Below are positions 23,314 through 36,345 of a DNA stretch of 64,000 nucleotides, one piece after another. Position 1 is the stretch's first letter. Each line of letters begins with the position of its first letter. Origin of the DNA: Adineta ricciae (Eukaryota > Rotifera > Eurotatoria > Adinetida > Adinetidae); the NCBI GenBank assembly GCA_905250025.1, contig CAJNOJ010000211.1:120047-184046 (forward strand), read 5' to 3'. The notes beneath the pieces are model-generated. The model was not told where the DNA came from. It ran no database searches and saw nothing but the letters and a program-made list of their open reading frames with translations. The position numbers and the translations under genes are program-made.

Positions 23314-26300
23314 TCAATTATCAAAGTCATCAACATTGATTCGCATTGTGTTTTGTGGTGATCTTCGACGCCCACTGCTTCCACTTTGTTGGTTACGATC
23401 ATTATCCGCTCGATTTCGTTCACGATTCATCCTTTTCTGTTCTTTATCTTGTTCAACATCTTGCCGTTTCATTTTGTCGTATGCGGTATCAAAATCCTCA
23501 CTTGTCGAATGATCACCTTCTAAGACACCGATAACTGCCATGTCAGCCAATTTATATGGTTCAAGTCTGAGATTAACATTAGGTGTCTTGGTTTTCTTTG
23601 GTGTTGCCAAGGGATCGATCACTATCCATTGTCCACGTTCCGGGGCATAGCGTGCGAAAGTTATTCTGCTGATATCTTTGTTCATTATTGATTTCAATGT
23701 TGATAATAGGTGTTGCTCAACGTATTCATATTTTACGATATTATTGTCTTTTAATGGTAAGAGAAGTTCGAACCGTTGTTGAAAATAATTATTAACATTA
23801 TCTTTCGAATGTACAACGTTAAGAAGGATATCCTTTTTGCCCAAATGTTCAGGATGAGATAAAATTTCAAAAGCATAACAACACAAATCGCGTACTTTAG
23901 CTTGTCTAGAGAAAAAGAGAACGTAGTCATCTCGGAATATGATCTATACAGAAGGGAATGATTACTTGAGAGTAGTAAGAACTGGTTCATGAACGATCGT
24001 CGTTGGTTGTTCATCTTCAATATCATAGAGACGAATGAATTCATAAGATTGAGCAGTGTTTTCATATTCCAATGGCACTTTGAAATCAATCAATTTCGCG
24101 ATACGTTCACGAAGAACATTGAATGGAGATGTGATAGGCAACTCGAAGCGTTCATTCAATTCACTCAATTCAAATTTCCATCGTGTATGAACTACAAGTA
24201 TGAATTGTGACCTATTGTAAAAACATAATTTCTATGACGCTGGCGTTTCTTACTTGCTTCCATCGGCTTATGATATTTATTGATAATCTTGTAAACCTTC
24301 AATCGAACATGATTTCTCGGTGCAACACTGCCTGGTCGCATTGCTAATTGAATGCCATTTGTCAATCCATTGACAACTAAATTTTGATCGAAATCATTCA
24401 ATGGTGGACCATCATTGATCAACGAGGATTTCACTTCGCATAGATGGTAATCATTGTCGTCGTCTAAGACAAAAGAACGAATGAACGTGAGAAACTTAGA
24501 GTAAATTTGTTTACCATTCATAAGAAGTCCTTGTTTAATTAGATTCCACAGATCAGTTAATGTCATGCTGCAATCGACAATTAACTCTAATGGACTTGGT
24601 TCTCTGTCTGATTGAATGCAAACGAGAACTTCGTTTTCTTTCAGTGCCTGTCCAGCTTTTAAACACAAATTTGTAGCACTTTGTTTGAAATCGATTGTAT
24701 CAACTGTCTGATGATCATAGACTAACCGACGTAAATAAAATCAAAAATGAAAATTGCCGAGTCAAAAAGAGATATCTGACGTACGAGGAATGCTCGCCAG
24801 ATCCGAGTCATCATCAATATACAGTCGACACATAGATGGATCTAATGATATACCGAATGCTTCAATTGCCTTGCGTTTCACTTCACCGATCAGCTAGAAA
24901 GCATTCAAATAGATAGAATCTCTTTGTTTACGGTGCAAACCTACAGTCGTACTGAAACAACTATACGTCATTGGTTTGGTATTTATTGAATCAACATTGT
25001 TTTTGATCGTCAATGATAATTGAGTTTTACCCATGTTAGCACTATTTGATGAAGCATCTTTCCAGCTTGGTACACTGGTAAACAAATACCGAAGAAGTTA
25101 ACGATCTTGAGAAAACAGATGGAATGACTTACAAAGAGTTTTTATTATCAATTCCTAACGTATCACCATCGTGCAAATTCAATTGTGCTAGTGTTTGTTT
25201 TTCTTCATCAATTTTATATTCTCGTCGTAGTTTTCGATTGTTCTTTTCTTCTAAATTCAATTTGCCCATTCGAACCTGGCGCAAAACTTGCTGATCTTCA
25301 TATTGATAATAATCTCGGAAGAGGACTTCCTTCAATTCCGCTAAGGTGGTATTCTTTGATACATGTCGAGTGTTTTGCAAACGCGATGCATGAATATGTG
25401 CATCAGGAAAGCCGTACACTATATTTAGCATAATTGGTTCGAATTCTTCGCCTTGAATGACCGTATCCGGTAGTGTTGATGGATGCTTGAAGACAATAAG
25501 ATTTCGATAAGTGGAAAGATCGTTTTTATCTAAGGTAAGATCATCATCGACATTTATTAATCTACTAATGATATGTAATTGGCCAGAGCGAAGTTTTTTC
25601 GAGGTGAAAAAATCTGTATCATCACCATATAAAGTCTAAAATGAGCTGGCTGAGGTGACAAACAAAGAATGAGGATGTGATACCTTTATAATAGAAATGA
25701 ATTCATTGGTTTTTGTGCGTTTGTCAAACATATGTTCGCCGTATGGATCAGGAAAGAGCATTTGATTGGCATTGTTTAAATTCAATCGACAACCATCAAT
25801 CACCTCAAACCATTCACCTGGATAAATCGTCACCGGTAACTGATTTTGATACTTGTCATACACTTCGCTGTAGAGTAGCATAGATTTGTGCATTATTTTC
25901 AAGTTTTTAGCGGAAATCTTACCGTTTTTCTTCTAAAACTTTATTCTTTTCAGAAACCTCATCAATTAGCCATTGTGGAATGGAATAGACCGTATCCGAA
26001 CAATCCATGCTTGATTCATTCTTCTTGCGCGGAGTTTTTAATCTATAGAATAGCATGTATGCACAATCGCTCAGTCCATAATGTCTTTGAATATGCTGTT
26101 GCGTGACACATGTCACAGTTGAATCATCGAAACAAAACCAATGTTCATTATCATCATCGTTGGTTTCCGGTTTTTCTAGTTGCGATGATTCATAATCCAT
26201 ATCAGCAACCTCGGTCTGGTCTACATCCATTTGTTCAACTAATCGAACACGTTTGTCATCGACATGGAAGATTTCGGGGTGATTGCGAAGAAACTAAAGC

Positions 26301-28124
26301 AGAGAGTGAGAAATGGATGGAGTGAATAAATTTGTTTACTTTGGTGAATGCACCGTTCGAATTACGTGTGCGACTCCATGGTACTGTTGTGTTCTCTCGG
26401 TAAGTCTAGAAGAACAGGATCAATATGTTTTCTCACAGAACGAAGTTGGTTTTTTTGTTTTTGGACAAACTTTTAGAAGATCATCAATTGTGAACCAATC
26501 ATCATGGGACAACAATATCGTGCGAAGTAGATCAATTTTTTTCGCCGTTTCTTCCTCCGATTCGACAGGTTCATTTGCACCGGTGTTCTTACTGGTACGA
26601 GTGTTCGATGCTTTCTGTTTATTTGATGATTTTGGCTACGGAAATAAAGCATATTTTCGAGTGGTATTGAAGTGTGGCAACCTACTGCAGGCGATGCCGG
26701 CGGCGGAGGACGTGTCCATGTACCAATCTGATCAACATCTTTAATATAACCATAATAATGTCCTGAATAACATGTACCTTTATGAATGACTACAGCAAAC
26801 AATTCATAAACGGTCGCAATCACAGAATCCTAATGTGCATAGACAGATCTTATATGATGTGTGAGGCGTATATCGATACATACATCACAAAATTCTTTCA
26901 AGTCAATGTCAAATGGAAATTCATATCGTGTTGTTTTCTTTAATCGATTACCCGTTTTAATGTCATAGACAAATCGTTGTAACGGCAATGTTAAAATCGG
27001 TGGCAGTTTACTTATTTTTGCCCACTAAAATTCACAATCAAATGCGTTGTTACTCGTTAAATTTTGTTTTCTTTACCTTTTCAGCATCACACAAAGTATT
27101 CGCACAGGACGAACATCGATATTGATTATCACCAATCAAGTGTTCATGAATTGTGAACATATTCGCAAGTGAATTTTGTAAATTCGGACTATCTTGCACT
27201 ACTAACGGTAAATCTTGATAATCTTCCTTTAAAAGCAAATCATTGATTAAGATAGCAATGTAGTTTTCAAGTTTATTACTATGCGTTTGAAAACTTTTTG
27301 ACATTTTTTGCATTGTGTGTAGTTTATTGTCGAGCCTTCGTAGCACGTTCGTATTAAATTTGATTGTTTAGTGCCCTGCAAAGATTTTTGAATAGCATCG
27401 AAAAGTAATCGATTCAGTTCATGCACATCTTGATGATCGAAAGTCTGTTTTAACAAACGAAATATAAATGGATGAGAATTAACGAGCGAAAGGAGACAAA
27501 CTTCATTGGATTGCCAACCAAAACTATCGGTTAAGCGAATCGACGAACACGCTTGTTGATTCAGTAGGAGCATTTCCGCAAAGAGTCGCTGTAATTCAAC
27601 TATAATTTTACGCACCTGATAACAATTAAAAATTAGGTTGTGGAAAGAGAAAAAGAGTCGGCCAAACAACACTACTTTTAAAGTCGTTCCAATCGACGAA
27701 GTTTGACCTGAATCAGTGGAGTATGGTGGAAGATTGAGATCTTTCGCTGAAAGACTGAATAAAGGCTCTAGAGCAAAATAAATCGAAGTAGGATCATTAT
27801 ATAGCGGTAACGTACCACGAAATTCTGGTGTAAAAAGTAATGTCTGTATAAGAGCATTCAAGTAGCTAGAAACCAAAGATTTATATATACGGATATATTG
27901 AATTTATTTTAACTCACCAAGTTGCTCCTTGGTTTTGTAAGCCGCATAAATTTGTTTGATTTCGTGGAGCTGGAGGTCTCTCAACTGTTGATTTCGCACT
28001 GGAACTCGAAGTGATTTGATAAGAAACTATGAACTGATGAAATTAGTTTCAACAGCAGTATTACTTTCATCAACTTACAATCTGCGTCTCCACCGCCATC
28101 TTCGTCAAAGAGACCTTGTAACAT
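23314..28124 (-). CDS. USP40: ubiquitin-specific protease USP40
   Basis: A long gene with about 15-20 short introns encoding a USP-family deubiquitinase. The start is MLQGLFDEDGG at 28124. The Cys box reads NLCGLQNQGATCYLNALIQ, with the catalytic Cys codon split by the intron just right of 27868; next come FTPEF, LQRLFAEMLLLNQQACSSI, LTDSFGW, FDHQDVHELNRLLFDAI, paired zinc cysteines (CKKCQK; CSSCANTLCDAEK) and the His box ELFAVVIHKGTCYSGHYYGY. The tail carries ubiquitin-like modules (ARDYY-type FRDYYQYEDQQV; REYKIDEEKQTLAQLNL; DGDTLGID) and FARYAPERGQWIVIDP, which identify USP40 rather than USP7 or USP47. The extreme C-terminus is charged and disordered. All catalytic residues appear present. 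Upstream it is followed, after about 95 bases, by GCSH on the same strand. Confidence 0.9.
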
Positions 28125-28218
28125 TTTAATCTGAATCTTGAAAAGAAAAGTTCAAAACATGATAACAACAATGAGAATCACAACACTAGAAGTTTATCTC
28201 ATCACTATTCTATGAGTA

Positions 28219-28725
28219 TCAATGATCACCAGCTTCTTTATTTGTTTCTAAAAACTGTTTATACTGCTTTTCGGTCATCAGCGTCGATGAGATATTCTTC
28301 TTTTCTTTATCATCAATAAATGCCTGAATCAGCCAACCATTTTCATATGGACTCTTATTAATCAAATCAGCTTCACTCTTCAATTTCTCGTTCACATTAG
28401 ATATTTCACCATCGATTGGCATATAACAATCAGAAACAGCTTTAACTGATTCTAACGTAGCAAATGTGTCATCACGTTTGAATTTTGCACCAACTGATGG
28501 CAATTCACAGTAAACAACATCACCTAGAGCACGTTGAGCGTGATCACTGATTCCGACGCGAACTTCGATGGACTTTTTGTTCGCATCAAGCAATTGTATC
28601 CATTCATGTTTTTTAGTAAAATAACGTTCTTGACACATGCATTTCGTCAAATGAATCTGACGTATTGGTTGAAATTGAACAGTGCGACGGAATAATAACA
28701 ATGATATGGCTGACATTGAAATCAA
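28219..28725 (-). CDS. GCSH: glycine cleavage system H protein, mitochondrial
   Basis: A single-exon 168-residue protein. The lipoyl carrier domain is complete: YFTKKHEWIQL, VGISDHAQRALGDVVYCELP, then the lipoylated lysine in TLESVKAVSDCYMPIDGEI, and the conserved SPYENGWLI. The first 30 residues (LLLFRRTVQFQPIRQIHLTK) are basic and hydrophobic, as expected for a mitochondrial presequence. Met4 (MSAISLL) is an equally good start. In mitochondria the H protein shuttles the aminomethyl group of glycine between the P, T and L proteins. Confidence 0.96.
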   Translation of the reverse strand: MISMSAISLLLFRRTVQFQPIRQIHLTKCMCQERYFTKKHEWIQLLDANKKSIEVRVGISDHAQRALGDVVYCELPSVGAKFKRDDTFATLESVKAVSDCYMPIDGEISNVNEKLKSEADLINKSPYENGWLIQAFIDDKEKKNISSTLMTEKQYKQFLETNKEAGDH

Positions 28726-29075
28726 ATTGCAAATAGCAGATGTAAAATTCAGATGTTAGAGTGCAATAACGAAGTCGTCGATTTTCTTTAGTCGTTGTAT
28801 TTGTATATGTGGTAATAATTCTTCGTCGTGATACGTTTTCTTCACAACCAATAGACTAGCAGCATGAATCATAGCATAGTATAGATTTAACCAATGTTTC
28901 CAATGGCAAAATGTACTTGTACCTTGTGTTTTAGATTTCCATTAGAAACACTGGAATTAACCGCGAAGTCACTTGTTTGAGATTTTGAGAGATTGTTTTT
29001 CGTTTAATTGTTTATTGTTAACAAGAAACAAAACAAATTTGTAATATGAATGAACGAAAAAAAAACGTTTTCTTT
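28726..29075. other. intergenic, 350 bases
   Basis: The GCSH promoter and the 3' flank of the first PPR-DYW gene. Nothing else is visible. Confidence 0.4.
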
Positions 29076-31388
29076 TTAGAAATGATCATTGCATGAGCAT
29101 TGTCCAGTTTTATAGAAATGATGTATTCGATTTGCGTCGCGAACGATAATATCACATTGACGAAGCAATGCAATTCGTTTCGTTGTTTGATCTAAAAGGA
29201 AAGAAAAAACCAAAAATGAACACGAATGAAACAATAACTCACGGCAATCTCCGCAAACGCGAAGATTTTTTGTTATCTGAATTGTTGAAGCATGAGGATT
29301 CACAACAAAATTCCATGCAATTGCTAAACGTTCACTATGGCCACACAGAACAGATTCAGTTGTTTCATTTTCACCCAAAACCCGTGTAATCCAACTGGAA
29401 TCATATTGATGACCACGTGAAACGAGTTCTCGAGAGATCTTTTCACCTTCCGCATAAATTTCATCAGATCCGAGGGTGAGATCGATCATGCGCTCGAAAT
29501 TTCTATACAAGAAGAATCCATTATGTTAGTTCATCTATGAAAGAAAATCACTTACAAATATTTGACCATTCACTTCTGTCCAAGCCAACTTTTTTCTTTA
29601 CGCCTGTTTGGGAGATCTTCTTCTTCATTTCGGCCGCTTTGTCTAAATCACCTGTTGATGCATAAATATTACCAAGTAAAACTGAAGCTGCTATAAATAA
29701 ATCTCGATCTTGGGAAAAATTGTGTTGAATACGATTGAAGATTTTTTCTGCTAAAAAACAGTCATTTCTATTCCGAGCACCAGAGAGTAATGCCACTGAA
29801 AACACCGAACATCATACTTTTATTTCTAAATAGTGAACCAAGCTTACTAAGCATAGATGAGGATGGAGAATGACACGATTCATAGACATCAACGAGTTCT
29901 TGTGCTTCGTCAAATAAAGATAAACGACTGAAACAATCGACCTAGAAATATTCAGATCAAAGTTAAAGAAAAGATTTTGCTTTAGATTAACCATCGTAGC
30001 ATAGATGTGTTCGGTTTTGGTTTTGATAGTTGAAAATATTGCTTGAGCTTCATTAACAAGACCAGAATGTGAACATGCATTCAAAACGCAAATGTAAGTT
30101 GCTTCTGTGACTAATTCTGATGGCATCCGTCGAAAGAGTTCAACTGCTTGAAGAGCCATTCCATTTAAGCCATAAACATTGACTAAAAGAAATATGTTTT
30201 CGAAAAAAAAACATTAAAAAAACTTCACTTTTACGAACTCATTGACGTGTATGTACTCGTATCTGGTTCAATTATTGATTCAAACGTATTTTTCGCTTTA
30301 TCTATACAACTTGATTTACCCTTAAATACGTGTTTTTTTCTTGAATCAATCAAAAGACTCCCGTAAATTAAAATTCTTACCCACATATCGATTAATGCGG
30401 TTTGAACATAGGGATGATCAAGAAAGGTCTTTGGAATTTGTTCGTAGATAGACTGAGATGTTGATAAGACTCCAAGGTTAGCACATGCGTTCAACAAAAA
30501 GACATAGATCAAGAAATTGGCTTTGATACCATCGGTTTTCATGAGTTTATATAGTTCGAATGTTTTCTCTGGTTGTTCGTTATTGTTATATGCATTCATT
30601 AAATTGCCATAACTTCTCACAGTTCGTTCGATTTTAGGAAAGAGTTTCTCGGCTTTTGGTAAGTCACCACATTTAATGAATGCGTCATAAGCTGCAATTA
30701 AAATCTGTTTACTTTCACGATAACGATTGGGAATATTTGATAAAACTTTATCAATGGTAACCAGTGTTTCTTTTGTAGCAATTCCCGAGCAAGCATTAAG
30801 AAAAAGCATAATGTTCATTTCATCTGGATTGATAATTTCAGAGAACAGATCGACTGCCTCCTGGAACATGTTGTTTTTTATAAAACCTACGTTGCTAATC
30901 AATAAAAATTCATACAAAAGAAATCTTTTACCTCGCATCAATGCTCCATAAACAGCTTTTGTTTTATTTTCTGATTGACGAAAGATTTCCCGAGCACGAT
31001 TGATATCGCCAAATTGCACTATAATATCAAATGTTAATATATTTCAATTGCAATCAGATTTCTTACTGTAAAAATGAATAAGCGATGCTTGTATAAAGGA
31101 ATTCTTCTCAATACGAGATGAATATCGACTAGAAATTTTCAGTCCACTCGAAAAATCTTTCATGTTCGTGGAGGATTTCAACGCTTGATTTATAGCTATA
31201 TCGGATATCGCACACTGACCTTTTTGTTCATGTTCAACGAATAACGTGAGTGCTTCTTTGTACCGTTTTTCATCGTTTAATCTTTTCATTTCTAAATCCA
31301 AATTACTGTAACGTCTGATTATCGGAATCCTCCATTGGATATTGACATAAACTGATCGTAAACATCGATTTGTAAACATTTTCGACAT
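29076..31388 (-). CDS. PPR-DYW protein, plant-type organelle RNA editing factor (copy 1)
   Basis: A multi-exon gene starting MSKMFTNRCLRSVYVNIQWR at 31388, a basic amphipathic leader ending IIRRYS that fits mitochondrial import. It is followed by pentatricopeptide repeats (e.g. FGDINRAREIFRQSENKT, NMFQEAVDLFSEI, LMKTDGIKANFLIYVFLLNA, YICVLNACSHSGLVNEAQAI), an E-type region (ALLSGARNRNDCFLAEKIF; LGNIYASTGDLDKAAEMKKK) and a DYW deaminase domain. The DYW zinc residues are intact: HSERLAIAWNFV (HxE) and RVCGDCR (CxxC), with DANRIHHFYKTGQCSCNDHF at the end, so the terminal tripeptide is DHF in place of DYW. In plants such proteins bind organelle RNA and deaminate C to U. Several bdelloids are known to carry DYW proteins. 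The target here is unknown. Confidence 0.9.
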
Positions 31389-31758
31389 TAATAGAGTCTT
31401 CTACTCTCTCCTTAAGTCCAAGAGCTCTATCAGAACAAAAATTGTACAACATCCGTTGCTGTTAAGCTAATGGTCATTGACGTTAATATGATAGAGTTCG
31501 TGAAAGTTAAACCAAACGTGCTAACCAAAAGCAATTGGTTCGTTTTGATGTAGAATTTGAGCCAATGGGAAAGCGATTTCAAGTTCGTAGTGCTTGAGTC
31601 ATGTAAAATTGCTAAAATTTCGTCACTTCTTTCGTAAGAACATTCATTTGAGATCGCCGAGGCGATGAAGTATTGGCTTGAGATTTAAATAGTTGTCAAA
31701 ACTTCTTACTTCGCTTGTAAATAATTTCTGATATTTTCTAGTCAAGAAAGATTTTTTC
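31389..31758. promoter_or_regulatory. divergent promoter region, PPR-DYW copy 1 / ANKZF1
   Basis: 370 bases between outward-reading genes. A strong acceptor-like ttctgatattttctag ends about 17 bases before the ANKZF1 ATG and may be a splice-leader or 5' UTR acceptor. Confidence 0.45.
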
Positions 31759-34183
31759 ATGGCGTCATTTAAACAATTGAAATTATTTGTTGATAAAGAA
31801 CTTGATCAGTGTCTTCAGAACGTTGTCCGACCATTTACTGAACATGTTTATTTCCCTGAAACACCAGTTGATCCTCTTGGCATCGAGAGTATACTTCAAA
31901 CTATCGAATAAAAGACTTTTCTTAATCTAGTCTTCTCTTTTCTTAGAACATCATCAAGAAAGTCAATTCCAAGCTTTATCGATCTCTGATACATTAGCCT
32001 GTACGACATGTCAAATTCAATTCAGTGACCGATCAGAACAGGTTCTTTTTGTTGTTTCTATGAATATCAATTTAGTAATGATCTCTTTTTTTCTTCAATC
32101 GAATTAGACACTTCATTTTAAATCAGATTGGCATCGCTTTAATCTGAAAAGAAAACTTCGGAATCAAGTAGCAATCTCGTCTGAAAAATTTGAGGATATG
32201 GAAAGTAGGTCACTGACATCTTCCTTGCCATTCATCTGTTTGTAATGATCTATAGAAGACATATCAAGTATATCCGGAAGCGATTCATCAAATGATGATT
32301 TGAGTGACAGTGAAAGTGTATTGAACATCTCTGCTGATGGTTCATATAATTCATGTGCTAGAAATAATCCGAAGATTGTTTTAACATTGAATGATGGTCG
32401 ACATTTATCCTTATATCGATGTCTTCTTCATGGAAAGAAGGTAAACATCGAAGTTCGACAAGCACAAAACTAATGTCTTCTCTTTGTAGAATTTTCCTGA
32501 AGAATCTCAGGAATTGATTCTAACTGCTCAGCGACTTCCCTTATGTACTTATTGGTGCATAGTCATGGCTGCGGGCGGTCATTTTGCAATAGCATTGTTT
32601 GAACGCGATAAAATCATTCAACATAAAACATTTCATAAATATGTTATCCGTGCTAAACAAGGATCAGCACAAACAGCACACGATCAAAAGACTGGCGGAA
32701 AAGCTCGTTCAGCTGGTGCTAATCTTCGTCGTCAAAACATGCTTCATTTAAAACAGGTAAATTCAATCGAAAACATGTCTTTCATGGTTAATTTCTCTTT
32801 TCTCTCGTAATTAGAAAATTCAAGAACTGTTTATTTCCTTGAAAACTGAAGTACAACGGTGTTCGTTGATCTTCGTTCGAGCGCCCAGCTTCAACCAACA
32901 GTTATTATTCAGTGATAAAAATGCACCCTTGTCAACAAGTGATCCCAGGTTTGCATAGAATAAGTTCATTTTGTTCATGTAGAACTTTTCATTTTCTTTT
33001 TTGAAGAATCCGTTCGATTCCATTTGCGACACTTCGACCAACGTTCAATGAAATCAAACGTGTCTATGACCAATTAACCAAAATGGAACTCTACCGTATG
33101 TTTACCTCGAATTCTGTTCACAGTTATTTTCATCGAATTCTATACTTATTTAGCGGAAGATTATCAGTTTCAAAAAGCTGAGTCAGAAAAAGCATCGATA
33201 GCCAAATCAAAACTACCAATCATGAAGAAAGCTACTGCTGTTTCATCATCAGACTCGGAAGATAATTCTGGTTTGTGTCTTTTCCTGATATTAGAAAGAA
33301 AATCTATGTTTTAACTTAAATTAGATGATGAAACTGAGCAAGCAGCTGCAAAACAAACGACAAAGAAACAACCTGTTGTGTCTTCCGCTCCAACCGATCG
33401 AAAACTATTACGTAAGATTACGATCTATATCTTCCCGCTGATCTCTGATGTATTCGACTTGTTTCAGCTGTTGAAGATCTGTCTACATTCAATGAATTAT
33501 TTACGGCATGCCGGTTAAATGATATTCAACGATTTGATGATTTAATTTCACGATTACGCGCTTTGAAGACTATCGACGAATCAACTTCCATCGCAGATAT
33601 ACTCAACTATCAAACTGCTGGTAGTCTTGATACACTTTTACATATTGCTAGTGAACGTGGACACTTGAAACTAATCCAGAGATTACTGCATGAAGGTGCT
33701 GATCCATCTCTTGCAAATCAGCGAGGAAAGTACCCGTATAATTTATGCAAAAATAAGGAAACGAAAGAAGCGTTTCGATTATTTCGAAACGATTATCCAG
33801 ATAAATACGATTACAATCTTGGTCAAATTGCACCCAGTATAACGACGGAAGAATTAGAACGACAACGTACAGCTGAACGTGAACGCCGTCGGCAAACGAA
33901 AAAACGTCGAGCAGATAAACAACGAAGTGATCAAGAAAGACAATTACGAGAACAGGACGAGGAAAAACAACGAATAGCTTTCCTTGCTCTATCCGATGCT
34001 GAAAAGAAGACATTAGCTGTTCATATGAACTTTGAAACAAAGAAACGCGATGAATTACATTTAGGTCGATGCTGGCAGTGTGCATATAAAATCTCCGATG
34101 AACCATTTACATACTACGATTACAAATTTTGTTCAACGGCATGTTTGAAATCACATAGGGCGAAATCTAAGTCGACTTCTTAA
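31759..34183 (+). CDS. ANKZF1: ANKZF1/Vms1 peptidyl-tRNA hydrolase of ribosome quality control
   Basis: A gene of about ten exons from MASFKQLKLFVDKELDQ to KSHRAKSKSTS. Order of domains: a C2H2 zinc finger (CTTCQIQFSDRSEQ|TLHFKSDWHRFN); the VLRF1 release-factor-like domain with AAGGHFAIALFERDKIIQHK and the catalytic-glutamine loop RAKQGSAQTAHDQKTGGKAR; two ankyrin repeats (DTLLHIASERGHLKLIQRLL, HEGADPSLANQRGKYPY); an arginine/glutamate-rich helix (ERQRTAERERRRQTKKRRAD) where family members carry the VCP-interacting motif; and a C-terminal Cys/His cluster (RCWQCAYKI...FCSTACLKSH). The enzyme frees nascent chains from tRNA on stalled 60S subunits. The glutamine needed for cleavage is present, so it should be active. 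Confidence 0.93.
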
Positions 34184-34384
34184 CGTCGTTGTCTGTTGTT
34201 TTAAAATATATTTATGAAAAGAAAAGTTAACTCAAATGAGCTAATTATAGTTGATATAGTTAGACCGATGTTTGAATTGCAATCACTTTGGAGACAAGTT
34301 CTTTATAAAGTTTGTGTATTAGACAACGAATATGATGAATTGTGTCCATTTTTATCTTAAAATACAGTTGAAAAGACAAAGAAT

Positions 34385-34625
34385 TACTTGAGAAATAGTC
34401 GTTGCATGAACATTGGCCATTTGTATAGAAATGATGAATCCGATTAGTATCACGGACAACAATTTCACACCGACGGACAGATCATGGCGATTAGTTTGAC
34501 GGCCGTGTCTAAAAAGATGCAAGAAAAGTGAGAATTCTACACGAAAAACATGATTTACAACAATCGCTAATCGTTCACTATGGCTATTAAATGAACAGAG
34601 AAGTGAATTAACTTGATTTGATTTA
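34385..34625 (-). pseudogene. decayed DYW-domain end of a third PPR-DYW gene
   Basis: On the minus strand the two last exons of a DYW gene are recognisable: NSHSERLAIVVN near 34580-34620, then after an intron-like gap DTAVKLIAMIC at about 34500, followed in a shifted frame by IVVRDTNRIHHFYTNGQCSC and NDYF. The text is closer to copy 2 at 41958-45378 than to copy 1. A one-base gain breaks the frame before the HHFY motif, the CxxC exon end is eroded and the stop is lost, and no PPR exons remain upstream, where a LINE now lies. It shows that the DYW locus was once larger. Confidence 0.75.
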
Positions 34626-34656
34626 AGAAAAAAAGAATCGTTCATATCATGTTTCT

Positions 34657-34669
34657 AATAAATGACGTA
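34657..34669 (+). repeat. left target-site duplication of the LINE
   Basis: AATAAATGACGTA, 13 bases, repeated exactly at 36346-36358 on the other side of the LINE. Confidence 0.85.
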
Positions 34670-34728
34670 GTTTAGTTTATTAGACCCTTACCGTCTGGTA
34701 TTGGGTGAAGATCAAGAGTACAAAAAGG

Positions 34729-34761
<33 letters not shown>

Positions 34762-36345
34762 AAAGAAAGAAGAGCAGCTGTTTGATCGTTCATTCGTTCG
34801 TTTCTTGCTCGATCGTCGTAGCGCTAGATCACCATGGCTATTTGTCCGCGTCCTACCTCCAATCCATCTCGGATTGGTTTCAGTAGCACCCATCATCGTG
34901 CGCATGGTGAAAAAAAACGCAGCTTTTTTGGCAGGCGAAGGAATTAGCGTCGGATAATGTTATTCTTCCTGCACCACATCACGGCGCAGCGCCTCACGTG
35001 GTTGGTTATTCCTTGTGGCTTGAACAGCTTCTTGCATTCTGGACACTTGTAGCTGTTGTTTGCGGTTCGTGTCAGCGCTTCGGTCACCTTGCGCGCCGGT
35101 TCATCTCGGATGATCATTCTGCGCTGTTCTGCTCTCTCTTTATATTGCCGCACGATTTCTTTGATGTTCGGTCTTGGTGCCATCGATTGCGCCTTCTTGT
35201 TGATGATTTCTCGCCATTTGTTACGGTCGAGAGTCTGTCGTCGCCAGTTACGAACTTCGCAACAGTTAAGATCATCGCGTATCTTGTCTTCTCATCGTTT
35301 CCGTACGCCTGAACATCGAGGACGTTTGCTGTCTGAAAAGTAGGAAAACATCACTTTCTTTGTAATGGATGGCTTACCATGAACATCCGTCATCCGATTG
35401 ACATGACCAAACCATCGTAGCCGATTTCTTCTGAGGATCTCTTCAAGTTGCAGTTGTCCTGTCAGTTGAAGAAGTATGTCGTTGGACATTCGGTCGCCGA
35501 GGTTTACACCAATGATCGTTCGAAGGCATCTAAAATAGAAAGTGTTTAGTCTTTGTTCCTGACGTGTCGTTGTTGTCCACACTTCACTGCCATAAAGGAG
35601 GACGGGAAGGACACAAGCACGAAAAATTCTGAGCTTGGCTTCGATCGATATTACCTTTCTATACCAGATAGCATGACGCAGCATATTGAACGCAGTTGAT
35701 GCCTTGGACAGTCGTGTTTCTATTTCCTCTTCCATTGTTTGTTCACGATTGACGCGAAATCCAAGATAGGAGAACTCTTCGACGATTTCGATGGTTTGAT
35801 TGCGGATGATAATTGGAAAATTGTTGGCTGGCACTTCCTGATCCTTGATGAGCCTTCGCGTTGCGTCTTCTCGGAGCGGTTTCAGAGACATCACACGTGT
35901 CTTTTTAATGCTCATTGTGAGACCAAACTGTTGAGTGACCTGCTCAAATGTACGAATGAATATTTCGAGATCAGCCATGTTGTCGCACATTGTAACGAGG
36001 TCGTCCGCGTACATTAGAGCCAGGAGGTCAAACTCTTCGTATTTGTCGTGGTCAGTGTGGTGAAAGTCGTTGCTGCCATACGCCAGTTGAATTCCGGTGA
36101 CGCCCATCTGTTTTGCAGTGACAATAACACTACGCATAATGAAATCAAAGAGGATGTTGAAAAGTATGCATGATGGAATACCGCCCTGTTGGACGCCTGT
36201 GTCAATGTGGAAGCTATCTGATAGCTCGTCGTTGACTCTCACTCGTGCTGTTGTATCTTTGTACAGGAGCTGGATCAGGCGGACAATTTTTGGTGCAAGG
36301 CCGTAGTGTCTGCAGATTTGCCATAAAAGATCGCGATTGACTGAG
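34670..36345 (-). mobile_element. 5'-truncated LINE (non-LTR retrotransposon)
   Basis: A 1676-base insertion flanked by 13-base target duplications. The minus strand encodes reverse transcriptase from SVNRDLLWQICRHYGLAPK (just after the usual AFD) through TGVQQGGIPSCILFNILFDF, the catalytic LMYADDLVTMCDN, EEFSYLGFRVN and LRRNRLRWFGHVNRM, to a CCHC finger CPECKKLFKPQGITNHVRRC near 35050 and the stop near 34944. The frame is open except for one TGA at 35292-35294, where relatives have a tryptophan codon (KRWEDKIR-like). The endonuclease and ORF1 are missing, as expected from abortive target-primed reverse transcription. A 3' UTR of about 270 bases follows, ending CTAATAAACTAAAC, without a terminal poly(A). 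Clade is not certain (RTE/L2-like features). Few breaks and clean duplications suggest a fairly recent insertion. Confidence 0.9.
34729..34759 (+). repeat. 31-base A tract (T tract on the LINE strand)
   Basis: A pure A31 run followed by A/G-rich sequence inside the LINE 3' UTR. In LINE orientation it is poly(T), so it is not the element's tail. Length in the assembly may be unreliable. Confidence 0.9.

Noticed and set aside
26313-26744. 143-codon plus-strand frame with cysteines
   Set aside because: It lies antisense to USP40 exons (His-box region) and has no recognisable content; it is a shadow of the real gene.
33648-34106. 152-codon minus-strand frame
   Set aside because: Antisense to the ankyrin and C-terminal exon of ANKZF1; open by chance.
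34729-34759. A31 tract as the poly(A) tail of a LINE or processed pseudogene
   Set aside because: The element is on the opposite strand and the tract is internal to the target duplications, so it is not the tail.
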